NCBI GenBank assembly: GCA_035604635.1
Contig: DATNIC010000242.1
Span: 1 to 38,385, forward strand
Direction: 5' to 3'
From: DATNIC01 sp035604635
GTDB taxonomy: Bacteria; Vulcanimicrobiota; Vulcanimicrobiia; Vulcanimicrobiales; Vulcanimicrobiaceae
Length of the DNA: 38,385 nucleotides
Positions within the stretch are counted from its first letter, which is position 1; the number at the start of each line of letters is the position of its first letter. The translations under genes and the position numbers were made by a program. Below, one piece after another: positions 1 through 7,864 of this stretch. A model generated the notes under the pieces. It saw only the letters and a list, made by a program, of their open reading frames with translations. It was not told the DNA's origin and made no database searches.

Positions 1-45
1 ATCGAAGAAGGTGCCAAGGACCTGCCGCGCGCGGGCGCGAGGTAG
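1..45 (+). CDS. C-terminal tail of an upstream gene (partial)
   Basis: Frame 1 reads 14 codons (IEEGAKDLPRAGAR) and then a TAG at 43-45. It ends 8 bases before the probable start of the following substrate-binding protein, and a purine-rich stretch (39-47) that could be the next gene's ribosome-binding site overlaps the stop. A charged tail like this would suit an ABC ATPase or permease partner of the next two genes, but 14 residues cannot identify a family. This call rests only on the open frame and the spacing. Confidence 0.35.
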   Translation: MEEGAKDLPRAGAR

Positions 46-53
46 GAACCGCT

Positions 54-1007
54 ACGAAGAGTTCGTTCTCCCGCGTTCGGGCTCTCGGACTGCTCGCAGC
101 CGGCAGCGCCGCCGGCCTGCCGAGCCTGGGGCGCGCGCAGTCGTCGACGCCCATCCGAGTCGCTTGGACCGCGAGCGAAAACGCGGCACAACCGTACTAC
201 GGCGTCTCCCAAGGGATTTTCAGCCGCGCCGGCCTCAACGTCGAGCTGGTTCAGTTCAACAACTCAGCGGCAAGCACTCAAGCCCTTGTCGCAGGGGCGA
301 TCGATGTGAGCGCGGCCGACATGATTCAGGTCGCGAGCGGGGTGAGTCGCGGGATTCCACTCGGATTCTTCGCCGGCGCAGCGATCTATTCGTCGGCCAA
401 ACCGACATTGGTGCTGTGCGTGAACAAGGACAGTTCGATTCGTAAAGCGATCGATCTCGAGGGGGAAACCGTTGCGGTGATCGCCCTCAACTCGATCAGC
501 TCGTGCTCCGTGCTGGAATGGCTCAGCCGCAACGGAGCTGACGTCTCGAAGGTCAAGATCTTTGAGATGCCGTTTCCGACGATGCTTCCCGCTCTCCAGC
601 GCGGGACGATCGCCGCAGCGCTCTTCGCCGAGCCGTTCGTCGCCCGTGCGAAGGCCGATTCGCGTCCGCTGGCAGCGACCTACGACAGCGTCGGCAAAAC
701 CTTTTACATCACGTCCTGGTTCGCGACGCGCGATTGGGTCAAGAAGAATCCCGAGGTCAGCGTACGATTCGCGAAGTCATTGTACGAGATCGCGCGCTGG
801 GCCAACACGCATCCGAACGACACGGCCGCGATCCTCTCGCAGATAACGCACGTCGAGGTCGATCTGATCCGTTCGATGAACCGGGCGACCTTCGCGACCT
901 CGCTCGATCAGAGGCTGATGCAGCCGGTCCTCGACATCGCGGCCAAGTACAAAGTGCTCGACCGGCGCATGAGCGCCGCCGAGTTGGTGGTCTCACTGCC
1001 GGCATGA
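54..1007 (+). CDS. NMT1/THI5-like ABC substrate-binding protein (copy 1)
   Basis: About 317 residues. It is a periplasmic solute-binding protein of the NMT1/THI5/SsuA-like class, which deliver small organic ions (sulfonates, nitrate, pyrimidine precursors) to an ABC importer. The N-terminus is signal-like: basic KSSFSRVR, a hydrophobic LGLLAAGSAAG and an Ala-Gln cleavage region near residue 28. The mature part has the typical opening TPIRVAWTASENAAQPYYG, then GIFSRAGLNVELVQF and LVAGAIDVSAADMIQ. No ATG, GTG or TTG occurs in frame between the left edge and an internal GTG at 306 that lies deep inside the fold. The best start by context is ACG at 54, six bases after the Shine-Dalgarno-like GAGGTAGGA. 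The next gene overlaps by four bases (ATGA). It is a clear paralogue of that gene. Ligand unknown; no permease or ATPase is visible. Confidence 0.8.
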   Translation, partial: TKSSFSRVRALGLLAAGSAAGLPSLGRAQSSTPIRVAWTASENAAQPYYGVSQGIFSRAGLNVELVQFNNSAASTQALVAGAIDVSAADMIQVASGVSRGIPLGFFAGAAIYSSAKPTLVLCVNKDSSIRKAIDLEGETVAVIALNSISSCSVLEWLSRNGADVSKVKIFEMPFPTMLPALQRGTIAAALFAEPFVARAKADSRPLAATYDSVGKTFYITSWFATRDWVKKNPEVSVRFAKSLYEIARWANTHPNDTAAILSQITHVEVDLIRSMNRATFATSLDQRLMQPVLDIAAKYKVLDRRMSAAELVVSLPA

Positions 1008-1951
1008 GCGCTTCGCTCTCCCGCGCGCGGGCAATGGCATTGCTGACGAGCGCCCCCGCGTTCCTTCCACGTGCTGCCGCCGCGCAAACAAGCGCGACCG
1101 TTCGCGTCGGCGCGAGCGCGACCGACCTCTATCTCGAACCTTTCATCGCGCTCGACGCAGGTTTTTTCAGCCGGGCGGGGGTCAACGCGCAGATCACGCC
1201 GCTGGCGAACGGTGCGGCGATTGCGCAGGCTGTCGCCGGCGGCTCGCTGGACACGGGCCTCGCCGACATGATTCAAATTGCAAACGCGGCGAACCATGGC
1301 CTTCCGTTTGCGTTTTTCGCCGGGAGTGGGCTCTATTCATCGCAAGCGCCGATCCTGGCGATGTGCGTCGCGAAGAACGGCCCCGTCAAGGCGATCAAAG
1401 ACCTCGACGGTCAAACGATCGCGCTCGTCGTGCTCAAGTCGATCACCGAAGCAGCGGTGGAAGAGTGGCTTCGCCTCAACGGCGTCGACCTGACGAGGGT
1501 GAAATTGTACGAGCTCCCGTACGTCGAGATGCTGCCCGCGCTGCAACGCGGGACCGTGGGAGCTGCCCTGATCGGCGAACCCTTCCTTAGTGCAGCGAAA
1601 AATGACGTCACGATCCTGGGAAAATCGTACGACGCAGTCGCTCCGTCATTTTACATCAGCTCGTGGTTCGCGTCGCGCGACTGGATCGCGCGCAATCCGG
1701 ACCTCTCACGGCGTTTCACGCATGCGATCTACGAGACGGCCCGTTGGGCGAACGCGCACCGCCCCGATACCGCGCTCATTTTGGCCAAGTACGCCAAGCT
1801 CGACATCGAACGGATCCGCTCGATGAACCGCACGACCTATGCGACCTCCCTCGATCCACGGCTCATGCAGCCCGTTCTCGACATCGCCGTTAAATACAAG
1901 CTGATCGAAAAGCCGGTGGCCGCGGCGGATCTGATCGTGAAAGTCGCGTAG
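1004..1951 (+). CDS. NMT1/THI5-like ABC substrate-binding protein (copy 2)
   Basis: 315 residues from ATG 1004, which overlaps the stop of copy 1 (ATGA), so translation is probably coupled. The signal peptide is visible: MSASLSRAR, hydrophobic MALLTSAPAFL and PRAAAAQ cleavage near residue 28. The mature protein begins with VRVGASATDLYLEPFIALDAGFF, the usual first strand and helix of the SsuA/NMT1 fold. It shares long blocks with copy 1 (GLPFAFFAGSGLYSS, LPALQRGTVGAALIGEPF, the SFYISSWFASRDW region, and the C-terminal MNR.T.ATSLD.RLMQPVLDIA.KYK), so the pair arose by tandem duplication. An in-frame extension upstream to 734 lies entirely inside copy 1 and is not real. The ligand cannot be inferred from the sequence. 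Confidence 0.85.
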   Translation: MSASLSRARAMALLTSAPAFLPRAAAAQTSATVRVGASATDLYLEPFIALDAGFFSRAGVNAQITPLANGAAIAQAVAGGSLDTGLADMIQIANAANHGLPFAFFAGSGLYSSQAPILAMCVAKNGPVKAIKDLDGQTIALVVLKSITEAAVEEWLRLNGVDLTRVKLYELPYVEMLPALQRGTVGAALIGEPFLSAAKNDVTILGKSYDAVAPSFYISSWFASRDWIARNPDLSRRFTHAIYETARWANAHRPDTALILAKYAKLDIERIRSMNRTTYATSLDPRLMQPVLDIAVKYKLIEKPVAAADLIVKVA

Positions 1952-1952
1952 C

Positions 1953-2696
1953 GTGTTGCTGACAGACGACGTCGTCATATGTGCCGGCGCGACCGGCTCG
2001 GTCGGGACGGCGACCCTTTCGACCCTCATCCTCGAAGGCGCAAGCATCGCGGTGCTCGGGCGCTCGAAAGAACGTGTGCAGCGCGCGATCGACGAGCAGA
2101 TCGTACTCGGCGACCGCTCGCGTGCGCTTGCCATCGCCGCAGATCTGACCGATCCGAAAGCTGCGTCGGCCGCGGTCGCCGCGTGCGTGGAGCACTTCGG
2201 CCGAGCCGACGCGTGCATCAATCTCGCCGGCGAATCGCGGTTCATCCCGTTGATCGAGTCCTCGCTCGACGACCTGCGCGCAAACGTCGACAACTTTTTG
2301 GTCGCCGCGTACAATCTCTCGATGGCGGCGCTGCGCGCGATGCTGAAGCAATCGTATCGAGAGGCCGCGCTCTCGCGCGGGCACATCGTGACGGTGACGG
2401 CCGGCAGCTCGCTCGATCCGCAACCCAGATTCGGCTTGTTCGGAGCCGCGAAAGCGGGCGCGAACGTTCTGATGAAGGCGATCGCGCGCGAGCACAAGAC
2501 CGACGGGATCGTCGCGAACGCCGTCGTGCTCGGGGGGGTCGCTACGGAAAAGGCCCGTGGCTATCGGAGCGCGGAGGATTGGGAAGCGGCGGCCCGTCCG
2601 CGCGAGGTGGCGGACGTCCTCGCGTTTCTGGCAAGCCGCCGCTCGAGCGGCATCAACGGCGCGCTCATCGATCTGAACGCGCGCGAGGTCGACTAA
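1953..2696 (+). CDS. SDR-family protein with Phe in place of the catalytic Tyr
   Basis: 247 residues, GTG start one base after the preceding stop, so probably the same transcript. The fold is a classical short-chain dehydrogenase/reductase: beta-alpha-beta nucleotide site AGATGSVGTATLSTL (residues 11-25, a GxxGxxG variant), an acidic DLTD (64-67), NLAG in place of NNAG (90-93), and the Ser region VTVTAGSS (146-153). The usual YxxxK is FGAAK (F163-K167), so the general-acid Tyr is missing while Lys and Ser stay. It may bind NAD(P) without classical dehydrogenase chemistry, or use another acid. The substrate is unknown. Its position suggests it handles the ligand brought in by the two binding proteins, but that is inference. 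Confidence 0.82.
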   Translation: MLLTDDVVICAGATGSVGTATLSTLILEGASIAVLGRSKERVQRAIDEQIVLGDRSRALAIAADLTDPKAASAAVAACVEHFGRADACINLAGESRFIPLIESSLDDLRANVDNFLVAAYNLSMAALRAMLKQSYREAALSRGHIVTVTAGSSLDPQPRFGLFGAAKAGANVLMKAIAREHKTDGIVANAVVLGGVATEKARGYRSAEDWEAAARPREVADVLAFLASRRSSGINGALIDLNAREVD

Positions 2697-2713
2697 CTAA
2701 TCGTACTGCTTAG

Positions 2714-2719
2714 TAAGAT
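2714..2719 (+). promoter_or_regulatory. candidate -10 box for the hsp20-lon transcript
   Basis: TAAGAT lies 33 bases upstream of the CIRCE-like operator and just after the SDR stop. No good -35 hexamer stands 16-18 bases upstream. With this box the operator would lie in the 5' untranslated region, as in many HrcA-regulated operons. Confidence 0.25.
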
Positions 2720-2751
2720 AACCAAGGGCTAGACGCCGCATCCTAGAGCCG

Positions 2752-2778
2752 TTAGCACTGTGTCTTAGAGACTGCTAA
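2752..2778 (+). promoter_or_regulatory. CIRCE-like operator (HrcA binding site)
   Basis: The left arm TTAGCACTG and right arm GACTGCTAA are separated by exactly nine bases. The CIRCE consensus is TTAGCACTC-N9-GAGTGCTAA, so each arm matches 8 of 9 positions and the spacer length is exact. The dyad extends outward as a perfect 10-bp inverted repeat (2748-2757 with 2773-2782). It stands about 75 bases before the start of the small heat-shock gene, in the leader of the hsp20-lon operon. HrcA is the known CIRCE repressor, so heat-inducible control of both genes is expected. hrcA itself is not in the window. Confidence 0.85.
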
Positions 2779-2783
2779 CGGCG

Positions 2784-2801
2784 CTGGGGCTACGGCCCCG
2801 G
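2784..2801 (+). promoter_or_regulatory. UACG-tetraloop hairpin in the hsp20 leader
   Basis: GGGGC (2786-2790), loop TACG and GCCCC (2795-2799) form a C(UACG)G-closed hairpin, one of the very stable UNCG tetraloops. The stem extends by a U-G and a C-G pair. It lies between the CIRCE operator and the hsp20 ribosome-binding site and has no U-tract, so it is not a terminator. It could stabilise the mRNA or insulate the leader. Confidence 0.5.
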
Positions 2802-2855
2802 GCTCGAAGCATCATAGTTCAAGATAGAAAGAGCAGCATTCCAGCCGAGGGCAGC

Positions 2856-3287
2856 ATGCACGACGAGTTTTCAGCCGAGTTCGATCGGATGTTCGCCGAT
2901 CTAGCGCGGCGAGCACGGACCGGACACTTCGAGCCCAACGCCGACGTTTACGTCGACGAAGATCGAGCACGCATCATCGTGCACGTCGAGCTTGCCGGAG
3001 CCGACGCCGATAGTTTGCGCGTCGGCGTCGACGAACGCGCGCTCTACATTTTCGGTCGGCGCGTCGAACGCAACGACCAGCGTGCCGGCTCGATCCTTCG
3101 CAAAGAGATCGAATACGGCGAATTTCAAAAGAAGATCCGTCTGCCTTTTCCGATCAACCACGACGACGCGCGTGCAACCTATCGGGACGGGATTCTCTCC
3201 ATCAGCGTTCCGATTTCGAAAGCAGAGGACTTCCCGACTCAGAACCGGACCGAAGTCCGGATGATTGTCAGAAAGATCCCAGTTTAA
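2856..3287 (+). CDS. Small heat-shock protein, Hsp20/alpha-crystallin family
   Basis: 143 residues. It is an ATP-independent holdase that binds unfolding proteins in the cytoplasm. The alpha-crystallin domain runs from about PNADVYVDEDRARIIVHVEL (residue 28 on) through LRVGVDERALYIFGRR and YGEFQKKIRLP to the conserved GILSISVP near residues 112-119. The short N-terminal arm is rich in Phe, as in the family. The length is normal. ATG 2856 has GAGGG four bases upstream. The stop shares its last base with the lon start (TAATG), so the two genes are translationally coupled. The CIRCE element upstream implies HrcA control. The holdase and the Lon protease form a logical pair for handling damaged proteins. 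Confidence 0.93.
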   Translation: MHDEFSAEFDRMFADLARRARTGHFEPNADVYVDEDRARIIVHVELAGADADSLRVGVDERALYIFGRRVERNDQRAGSILRKEIEYGEFQKKIRLPFPINHDDARATYRDGILSISVPISKAEDFPTQNRTEVRMIVRKIPV

Positions 3288-5746
3288 TGTCCGCATCAAA
3301 ATCAGCGCCGGAAATCATCGGCATCCTCCCGCTCCAAGAAGCGGTGCTCTTCCCGAACACCGTCATACCGCTGGCCGTCGTCAAGAAGCCGGGTATCGCG
3401 TTGGTCGAGGAGGCGCTGCGCGAGGGGAAGCAGATCGGGCTCGTCGTCCTCAAGGACAAAGAAACCGAGGATCCGGGACCCGATGACGTCCGCAGGGTCG
3501 GGACGATCGGCATCATCCAAAAGATGCTCAAAGTGCCCGACGGTTCGTTGCGCTGCATCGTCGCCGGGACGAGCGTCTTTAAGATCGGTCAGTTCGTTCA
3601 GACCGAGCCTTACATGGCTGCGACCTACACGGAGCTGCCCGACGTCACCAGTCAGTCGGAAGAGGCCGTTGCGATGCACCGCAACCTGGCAACGCTCTTC
3701 CAGAAGCTGCTCAGCTATCTCCCGCAAGCGCCGCGCGAGATGGAGATGGAAGTCAACAACATCACCGACTCCAATCTCCTCACGTACTTCGTCGCCTCGA
3801 CGATGCGCCTCGACACGAGCGATCGCCAAGCGATCCTCGAGGAACGCAACACCGAGAAGCGCCTGCGCAAGCTGACGATGCTCTTGACCAAAGAGTTGGA
3901 AGTCGTCGAGCTCGGTCACAAGATCCAGTCCGACATCCAGCGCGAGATGGAGAAAAATCAGCGCGAATTCTATCTGCGCCAGCAGCTGCGCGCGATTCAG
4001 GAGGAACTCGGCGAGACCGATCCGCAGCAAGCCGAGGCCAACGAGCTGCGCAAGAAGATCGACGAAGCCCAAATGCCCGAAGAGGTTAAGAAGGCCGCCG
4101 ATCGCGAGCTCGACCGCCTGTCGAAAGTCCCGACGGCGAGCCCCGAGTACAGCGTCATTCGCACGTACCTCGATTGGCTGGTGACCCTGCCTTGGGGCAA
4201 GTCGACGAGCGATTCGATCGACATCGGCAAGGCGCGCGCGATCCTCGACGAGGACCACTACGATCTGGAAAAAGTCAAGGATCGCATCGTCGAGTACTTG
4301 GCCGTCGGCAAGCTCAAGAAAAAGCTGACGGGTCCGATCCTGTGTTTCGTCGGACCGCCCGGCGTCGGCAAGACGTCGCTTGGACAGTCGATCGCGCGTG
4401 CGATGGGCCGCAAGTTCGTTCGTCTCTCGGTCGGCGGCGTCCGCGACGAGGCCGAGATTCGCGGTCACAGGCGCACCTACATCGGTGCGATGCCCGGGAC
4501 GATCATTCGCGCCCTGCGCGATGCGGGGACGCGCAATCCGGTCATGATGATCGACGAGATCGACAAAGTCGGCAGCGACTTCCGCGGCGACCCGCAATCG
4601 GCATTGCTCGAAGTCCTCGATCCGGAGCAAAACAATACCTTCCGCGACCACTACCTCGACCTGCCGTTCGATCTCTCCGGCGTGCTGTTCATCTGCACGG
4701 CGAACCAGCTCGACACGATCAGCCCGGCGTTGCGCGACCGCATGGAGATCATCAACCTCTCCGGCTACACCGAGTTCGAGAAGATCCAGATCGCCAAGCG
4801 CTATCTCGTCGCAAAGCAGCGCAAAGCGAACGGGCTCAACAAGCTGCAAGTCACGATCAGCGATTTGGCGATCAAGCAGATCATCGTCGATTACACGCGT
4901 GAAGCCGGGGTCCGCAATCTCGAACGCGAGATCGGGACGGTTTTCCGGAAGATCGCGCGTAGAATCGCCGAGGAGGCGAAGTTCCGGGCCAAGGTCAAGC
5001 CGGAAAATCTCGTCGACTACCTCTCGAAGGCGCGCTTCTACAATGAAGTCAAGAAGCGGGTCAGCTCGGTGGGCGTCGCGACGGGGATGTTCTACACGCC
5101 GGTCGGCGGCGACATCCTCTTCATCGAGACGACCGCGATGCCGGGTAAAGGGATCGTCACCCTGACCGGTCAGCTCGGCGACGTGATGAAAGAGAGCGCT
5201 ACGGCGGCGGTCAGCTTCCTGCGCTCCCGTTCGACTGAACTCGGTCTGCCCGATGATTGGTTCGGTAAGCACGACTTGCACATCCATGTCCCGGCCGGTG
5301 CGGTTCCCAAGGATGGTCCGTCGGCGGGCATTGCGATTGCGACGTCGATCGCTTCGCTCTTGACCAACACGAAGGTCGATAGCGACTTGGCGATGACGGG
5401 CGAGATCACGCTCACCGGTCAGGTCCTTCCCATCGGCGGGCTCAAAGAGAAGGTGCTCGGCGCAAAACGCGCGGGGATCAAGAAGATCCTCCTGCCCAAG
5501 CGCAACGAGATCGATCTCGATGACGTCCCGAAAGAAGTGCGCGACTCGATGACGTTCGTCGGCGTCGAAGAGCTCTCGGAAGTCCTGGCTCACGCGCTCG
5601 GCAAGCGGTTCATCACGCCGGTCTATCTGGGCGAACCGCAGCGGCGCGCGAGCAACGTCGTCCCGATGCGGCCGGCCTCAAAACGAGGGCGACCCGAGCG
5701 CAAGCAACGGCGCGCGACCATCAACCACCGCGCGAAGCCGCGTTAA
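3287..5746 (+). CDS. lon: ATP-dependent protease Lon (LonA)
   Basis: 819 residues. A cytoplasmic AAA+ serine protease that degrades misfolded and regulatory proteins. Domains: LON substrate-binding N-domain (about 10-205), coiled-coil/helical linker (about 210-320), AAA+ module with Walker A GPPGVGKT (356-363) and Walker B VMMIDEID, then the protease domain with the Ser-Lys dyad. The nucleophile is in DGPSAG (Ser679) and the lysine in GGLKEK (Lys722). The C-terminus has about 35 extra residues, very basic (KRGRPERKQRR near the end), which could contact DNA or RNA; many LonA proteins lack such a tail. The ATG overlaps the hsp20 stop by one base. The following gene is convergent, with only seven bases between the stops. 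Confidence 0.97.
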   Translation: MSASKSAPEIIGILPLQEAVLFPNTVIPLAVVKKPGIALVEEALREGKQIGLVVLKDKETEDPGPDDVRRVGTIGIIQKMLKVPDGSLRCIVAGTSVFKIGQFVQTEPYMAATYTELPDVTSQSEEAVAMHRNLATLFQKLLSYLPQAPREMEMEVNNITDSNLLTYFVASTMRLDTSDRQAILEERNTEKRLRKLTMLLTKELEVVELGHKIQSDIQREMEKNQREFYLRQQLRAIQEELGETDPQQAEANELRKKIDEAQMPEEVKKAADRELDRLSKVPTASPEYSVIRTYLDWLVTLPWGKSTSDSIDIGKARAILDEDHYDLEKVKDRIVEYLAVGKLKKKLTGPILCFVGPPGVGKTSLGQSIARAMGRKFVRLSVGGVRDEAEIRGHRRTYIGAMPGTIIRALRDAGTRNPVMMIDEIDKVGSDFRGDPQSALLEVLDPEQNNTFRDHYLDLPFDLSGVLFICTANQLDTISPALRDRMEIINLSGYTEFEKIQIAKRYLVAKQRKANGLNKLQVTISDLAIKQIIVDYTREAGVRNLEREIGTVFRKIARRIAEEAKFRAKVKPENLVDYLSKARFYNEVKKRVSSVGVATGMFYTPVGGDILFIETTAMPGKGIVTLTGQLGDVMKESATAAVSFLRSRSTELGLPDDWFGKHDLHIHVPAGAVPKDGPSAGIAIATSIASLLTNTKVDSDLAMTGEITLTGQVLPIGGLKEKVLGAKRAGIKKILLPKRNEIDLDDVPKEVRDSMTFVGVEELSEVLAHALGKRFITPVYLGEPQRRASNVVPMRPASKRGRPERKQRRATINHRAKPR

Positions 5747-5753
5747 GCTTCCT

Positions 5754-6449
5754 TTATTTCATCCCGCTTAAGACTTTCATGGCCCGTTCGTGCGACAAGC
5801 GGGCAGCCTCCGGATCGTAGGCCGGGCGGCTGGGGCTGGAAAACCCGTGCTTCGCGCCCGGGTAGACGAAGATCTCGGCCTTCGGATTGCGCTTGAGCGC
5901 GGCCTTGATCGCCTCAACCTCGTCCATCGGGACTGCAGCGTCGTCGTCCCCGAAATGCAAGCTGAGCGGACACGCCACTTTTTCGGCTTCCGGGACGTCG
6001 ATGTTCGTCCCGTGGAACGCTACGCCGGCAGCCGCGCCGAGGCGCGTCGCTGCAAGGACCGTGAAGCGCCCGCCGAAGCAAAACCCCGCGACGGCGAACT
6101 TGCCGCTGTATTCCTTCATCGAGCGCAGCATGTCGACGATCGCTTTGATGTCCGCAATCCCCTTATCGACGTCGAACGCATGCAAACGCGCGTACGCGCG
6201 CTTGCGCTCGGCCTCATCATTGGGTGAGAGTGGCCCCGATTCGTTCCGCCAGAAGATATCGGGCACGACGCCGATGAAGCCGGCCTCCGCGTAACGATCC
6301 GTGCGGTCACGCATCTCCTGGTCGGTCCCGAAGATCGACGTGATGATGATGATCGCCGGCGCCGGTGTCGTCTTGGGCAGCGCCATATACGCCGAAAACG
6401 AGCCGCCGTCCGCGGCCTTGATCGTAATGTCTTTGCTCGCTGCTATCAT
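5754..6449 (-). CDS. Dienelactone hydrolase family protein
   Basis: 231 residues, alpha/beta-hydrolase of the carboxymethylenebutenolidase (DLH) family. The family type enzyme hydrolyses dienelactone to maleylacetate in chlorocatechol breakdown, though many members act on other esters or lactones. The Cys-His-Asp triad is visible: nucleophile in GFCFGG (Cys124), acid in FGDDDAAVP (about Asp170) and GAKHGF (His201). The length is typical. It is the last gene of a minus-strand operon (selD, FAH-family gene, MFS, this gene) with only eight bases between it and the MFS gene. Pairing with a FAH-family C-C hydrolase suggests breakdown of a ring-derived compound, but the substrate is not fixed by sequence. 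Confidence 0.88.
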   Translation of the reverse strand: MIAASKDITIKAADGGSFSAYMALPKTTPAPAIIIITSIFGTDQEMRDRTDRYAEAGFIGVVPDIFWRNESGPLSPNDEAERKRAYARLHAFDVDKGIADIKAIVDMLRSMKEYSGKFAVAGFCFGGRFTVLAATRLGAAAGVAFHGTNIDVPEAEKVACPLSLHFGDDDAAVPMDEVEAIKAALKRNPKAEIFVYPGAKHGFSSPSRPAYDPEAARLSHERAMKVLSGMK

Positions 6450-6457
6450 GCCCCGGA

Positions 6458-7855
6458 CTACGCCGCAGGCGCGGGCTTTCCCGTCCGTCCACGCGCGTGC
6501 GAGACCGCGACCGCCGTGAACGAAAAGAACGCCACGACTACGTAGACCGTCGCGGCCGGGACCGTCGTGTGAACGGACTGCGGTCCCAGTTGTGAGACGC
6601 GCAGGAAATAGATCGCGCCCGCGAGCGTCGCTCCGAGCAGGCCTCCCGTTGATCGGGCGGTGGCCAGGATCGAACCGGCCGACCCGAGACGGTCCCGCGG
6701 CGCGTTCCCCATGATCGTGCTGTTGTTGGGCTGGTTGAAAAAGCCGATCCCGACCCCGATCAGCACCATGTGCAGGGCGATGATCAACGTCGAGGCCTGG
6801 GCCGCGACGCCGGCGAGCGCCAACGCGCCGATCCCGACGACTGCGGCACCGAAGCTCGCGAGATAACGCGCGCTGACCCGATCGGAGAGTGAGCCCGCGA
6901 ACGGCGAGATCAACGCGATCGTCGCTGCCAGCGGCATGAGCGCCAACCCCGCGTTGAAGCCGCTCATTTGCCCTGCGACTTGCAGTTCGATCGGCAACGT
7001 GATGATGATTGCGTTGACCGACGTAAAGTACAGGACCGCGGCGAAAACGGAAAACGCAAAAACGCGGTTGTCGAAGAGCGTCAAATCGAGTATCGGGTGG
7101 CGCACGCGCCGTTCGAGCGTAAAGAAAATCATCCCCGCTGCAAGCGCGATCGCAAGCGCCGCGAGGGTTGCCGGCGACGTGTACCCCCAGACGTGCGCGC
7201 GCGAGAGCCCAAGACAGAACGCGAAAAGTCCGACGCTTGCAAAAACGGCTCCCGGGACGTCGATGCCTTCAGCACGCCGAGCCGCGCGTTGCAAGACGGC
7301 GCGCGAGGCGATGATCCCATAGATCGTAAACGGTAGCGTTAAGAAAAAAATGAAACGCCAGCCGAGAAACGTCGTAATGGCTCCGCCGATAACCGGACCG
7401 AGCGTCCAGCCGACGGCGACCGCTGCGCCATTGAATCCAAGGGCCTTACCTCGCTCGCGGCTGGGAAATGTCTCCGTGATGATCGCATTGGAAACGGCCT
7501 GCAGCAGCCCGTTCCCGACCCCCTCGACGAAACGCAAGCTCACCAGCAGCCAAAAATTACTGGCAAAGAAACACGTAAGGTCCGCCGCGCCCATCAGGGC
7601 GAAACCGGCGATGAAGATCCGGCGGTGGCCGAAAATGTCGCCGAGCCGTCCGAAGAGCATGAGGAACGACGTGAGGGCCAGGAGGTAGGCAAGGATCAGC
7701 CACTGCCCGTCGTCGACGCCGACCCCGAAGACGTGCGAGATCGGCGTAATGGCGATGTTGACCGCATTGGTCATGAGCGAAGTGATAAATTGGCTCAGCA
7801 TGACGAGCCAAAGTACGCGCCAACGATGTGCGCCCGCCGGGACTGCTGCCGTCAA
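6458..7855 (-). CDS. MFS transporter, DHA2-like multidrug/H+ antiporter
   Basis: 465 residues, inner-membrane proton-coupled exporter. The hydrophobic pattern fits 13-14 membrane helices. Motif A is present in loop 2-3 (GRLGDIFGHRRI, about residues 70-81), and the antiporter motif C-like VGWTLGPVIGGAIT follows in helix 5, the mark of drug/proton antiporters. N-domain and C-domain are joined by a short basic stretch (RRAEG...). It is sandwiched between the FAH-family gene (nine bases) and the dienelactone hydrolase gene (eight bases), so it may move a substrate or product of these enzymes rather than a drug. No dedicated regulator lies beside it. Confidence 0.9.
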   Translation of the reverse strand: MTAAVPAGAHRWRVLWLVMLSQFITSLMTNAVNIAITPISHVFGVGVDDGQWLILAYLLALTSFLMLFGRLGDIFGHRRIFIAGFALMGAADLTCFFASNFWLLVSLRFVEGVGNGLLQAVSNAIITETFPSRERGKALGFNGAAVAVGWTLGPVIGGAITTFLGWRFIFFLTLPFTIYGIIASRAVLQRAARRAEGIDVPGAVFASVGLFAFCLGLSRAHVWGYTSPATLAALAIALAAGMIFFTLERRVRHPILDLTLFDNRVFAFSVFAAVLYFTSVNAIIITLPIELQVAGQMSGFNAGLALMPLAATIALISPFAGSLSDRVSARYLASFGAAVVGIGALALAGVAAQASTLIIALHMVLIGVGIGFFNQPNNSTIMGNAPRDRLGSAGSILATARSTGGLLGATLAGAIYFLRVSQLGPQSVHTTVPAATVYVVVAFFSFTAVAVSHARGRTGKPAPAA

Positions 7856-7864
7856 GAAAAAGCG

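Noticed and set aside
734..1003. N-terminal extension of the second binding protein upstream of 1004
   Set aside because: It lies wholly inside the first binding-protein gene in another frame and would bury the clear signal peptide.
3302..5593. 763-codon open frame antisense to lon
   Set aside because: It mirrors the lon coding sequence; its protein has no family motifs and is rich in Asp, Arg and Leu as expected from antisense of GC-rich codons. Lon has all catalytic residues.
5743..5771. TTAAGC / GCTTAA inverted repeat between lon and the hydrolase gene as a terminator
   Set aside because: The arms are only six AT-containing pairs with a 17-base loop and no T-run; too weak to call.
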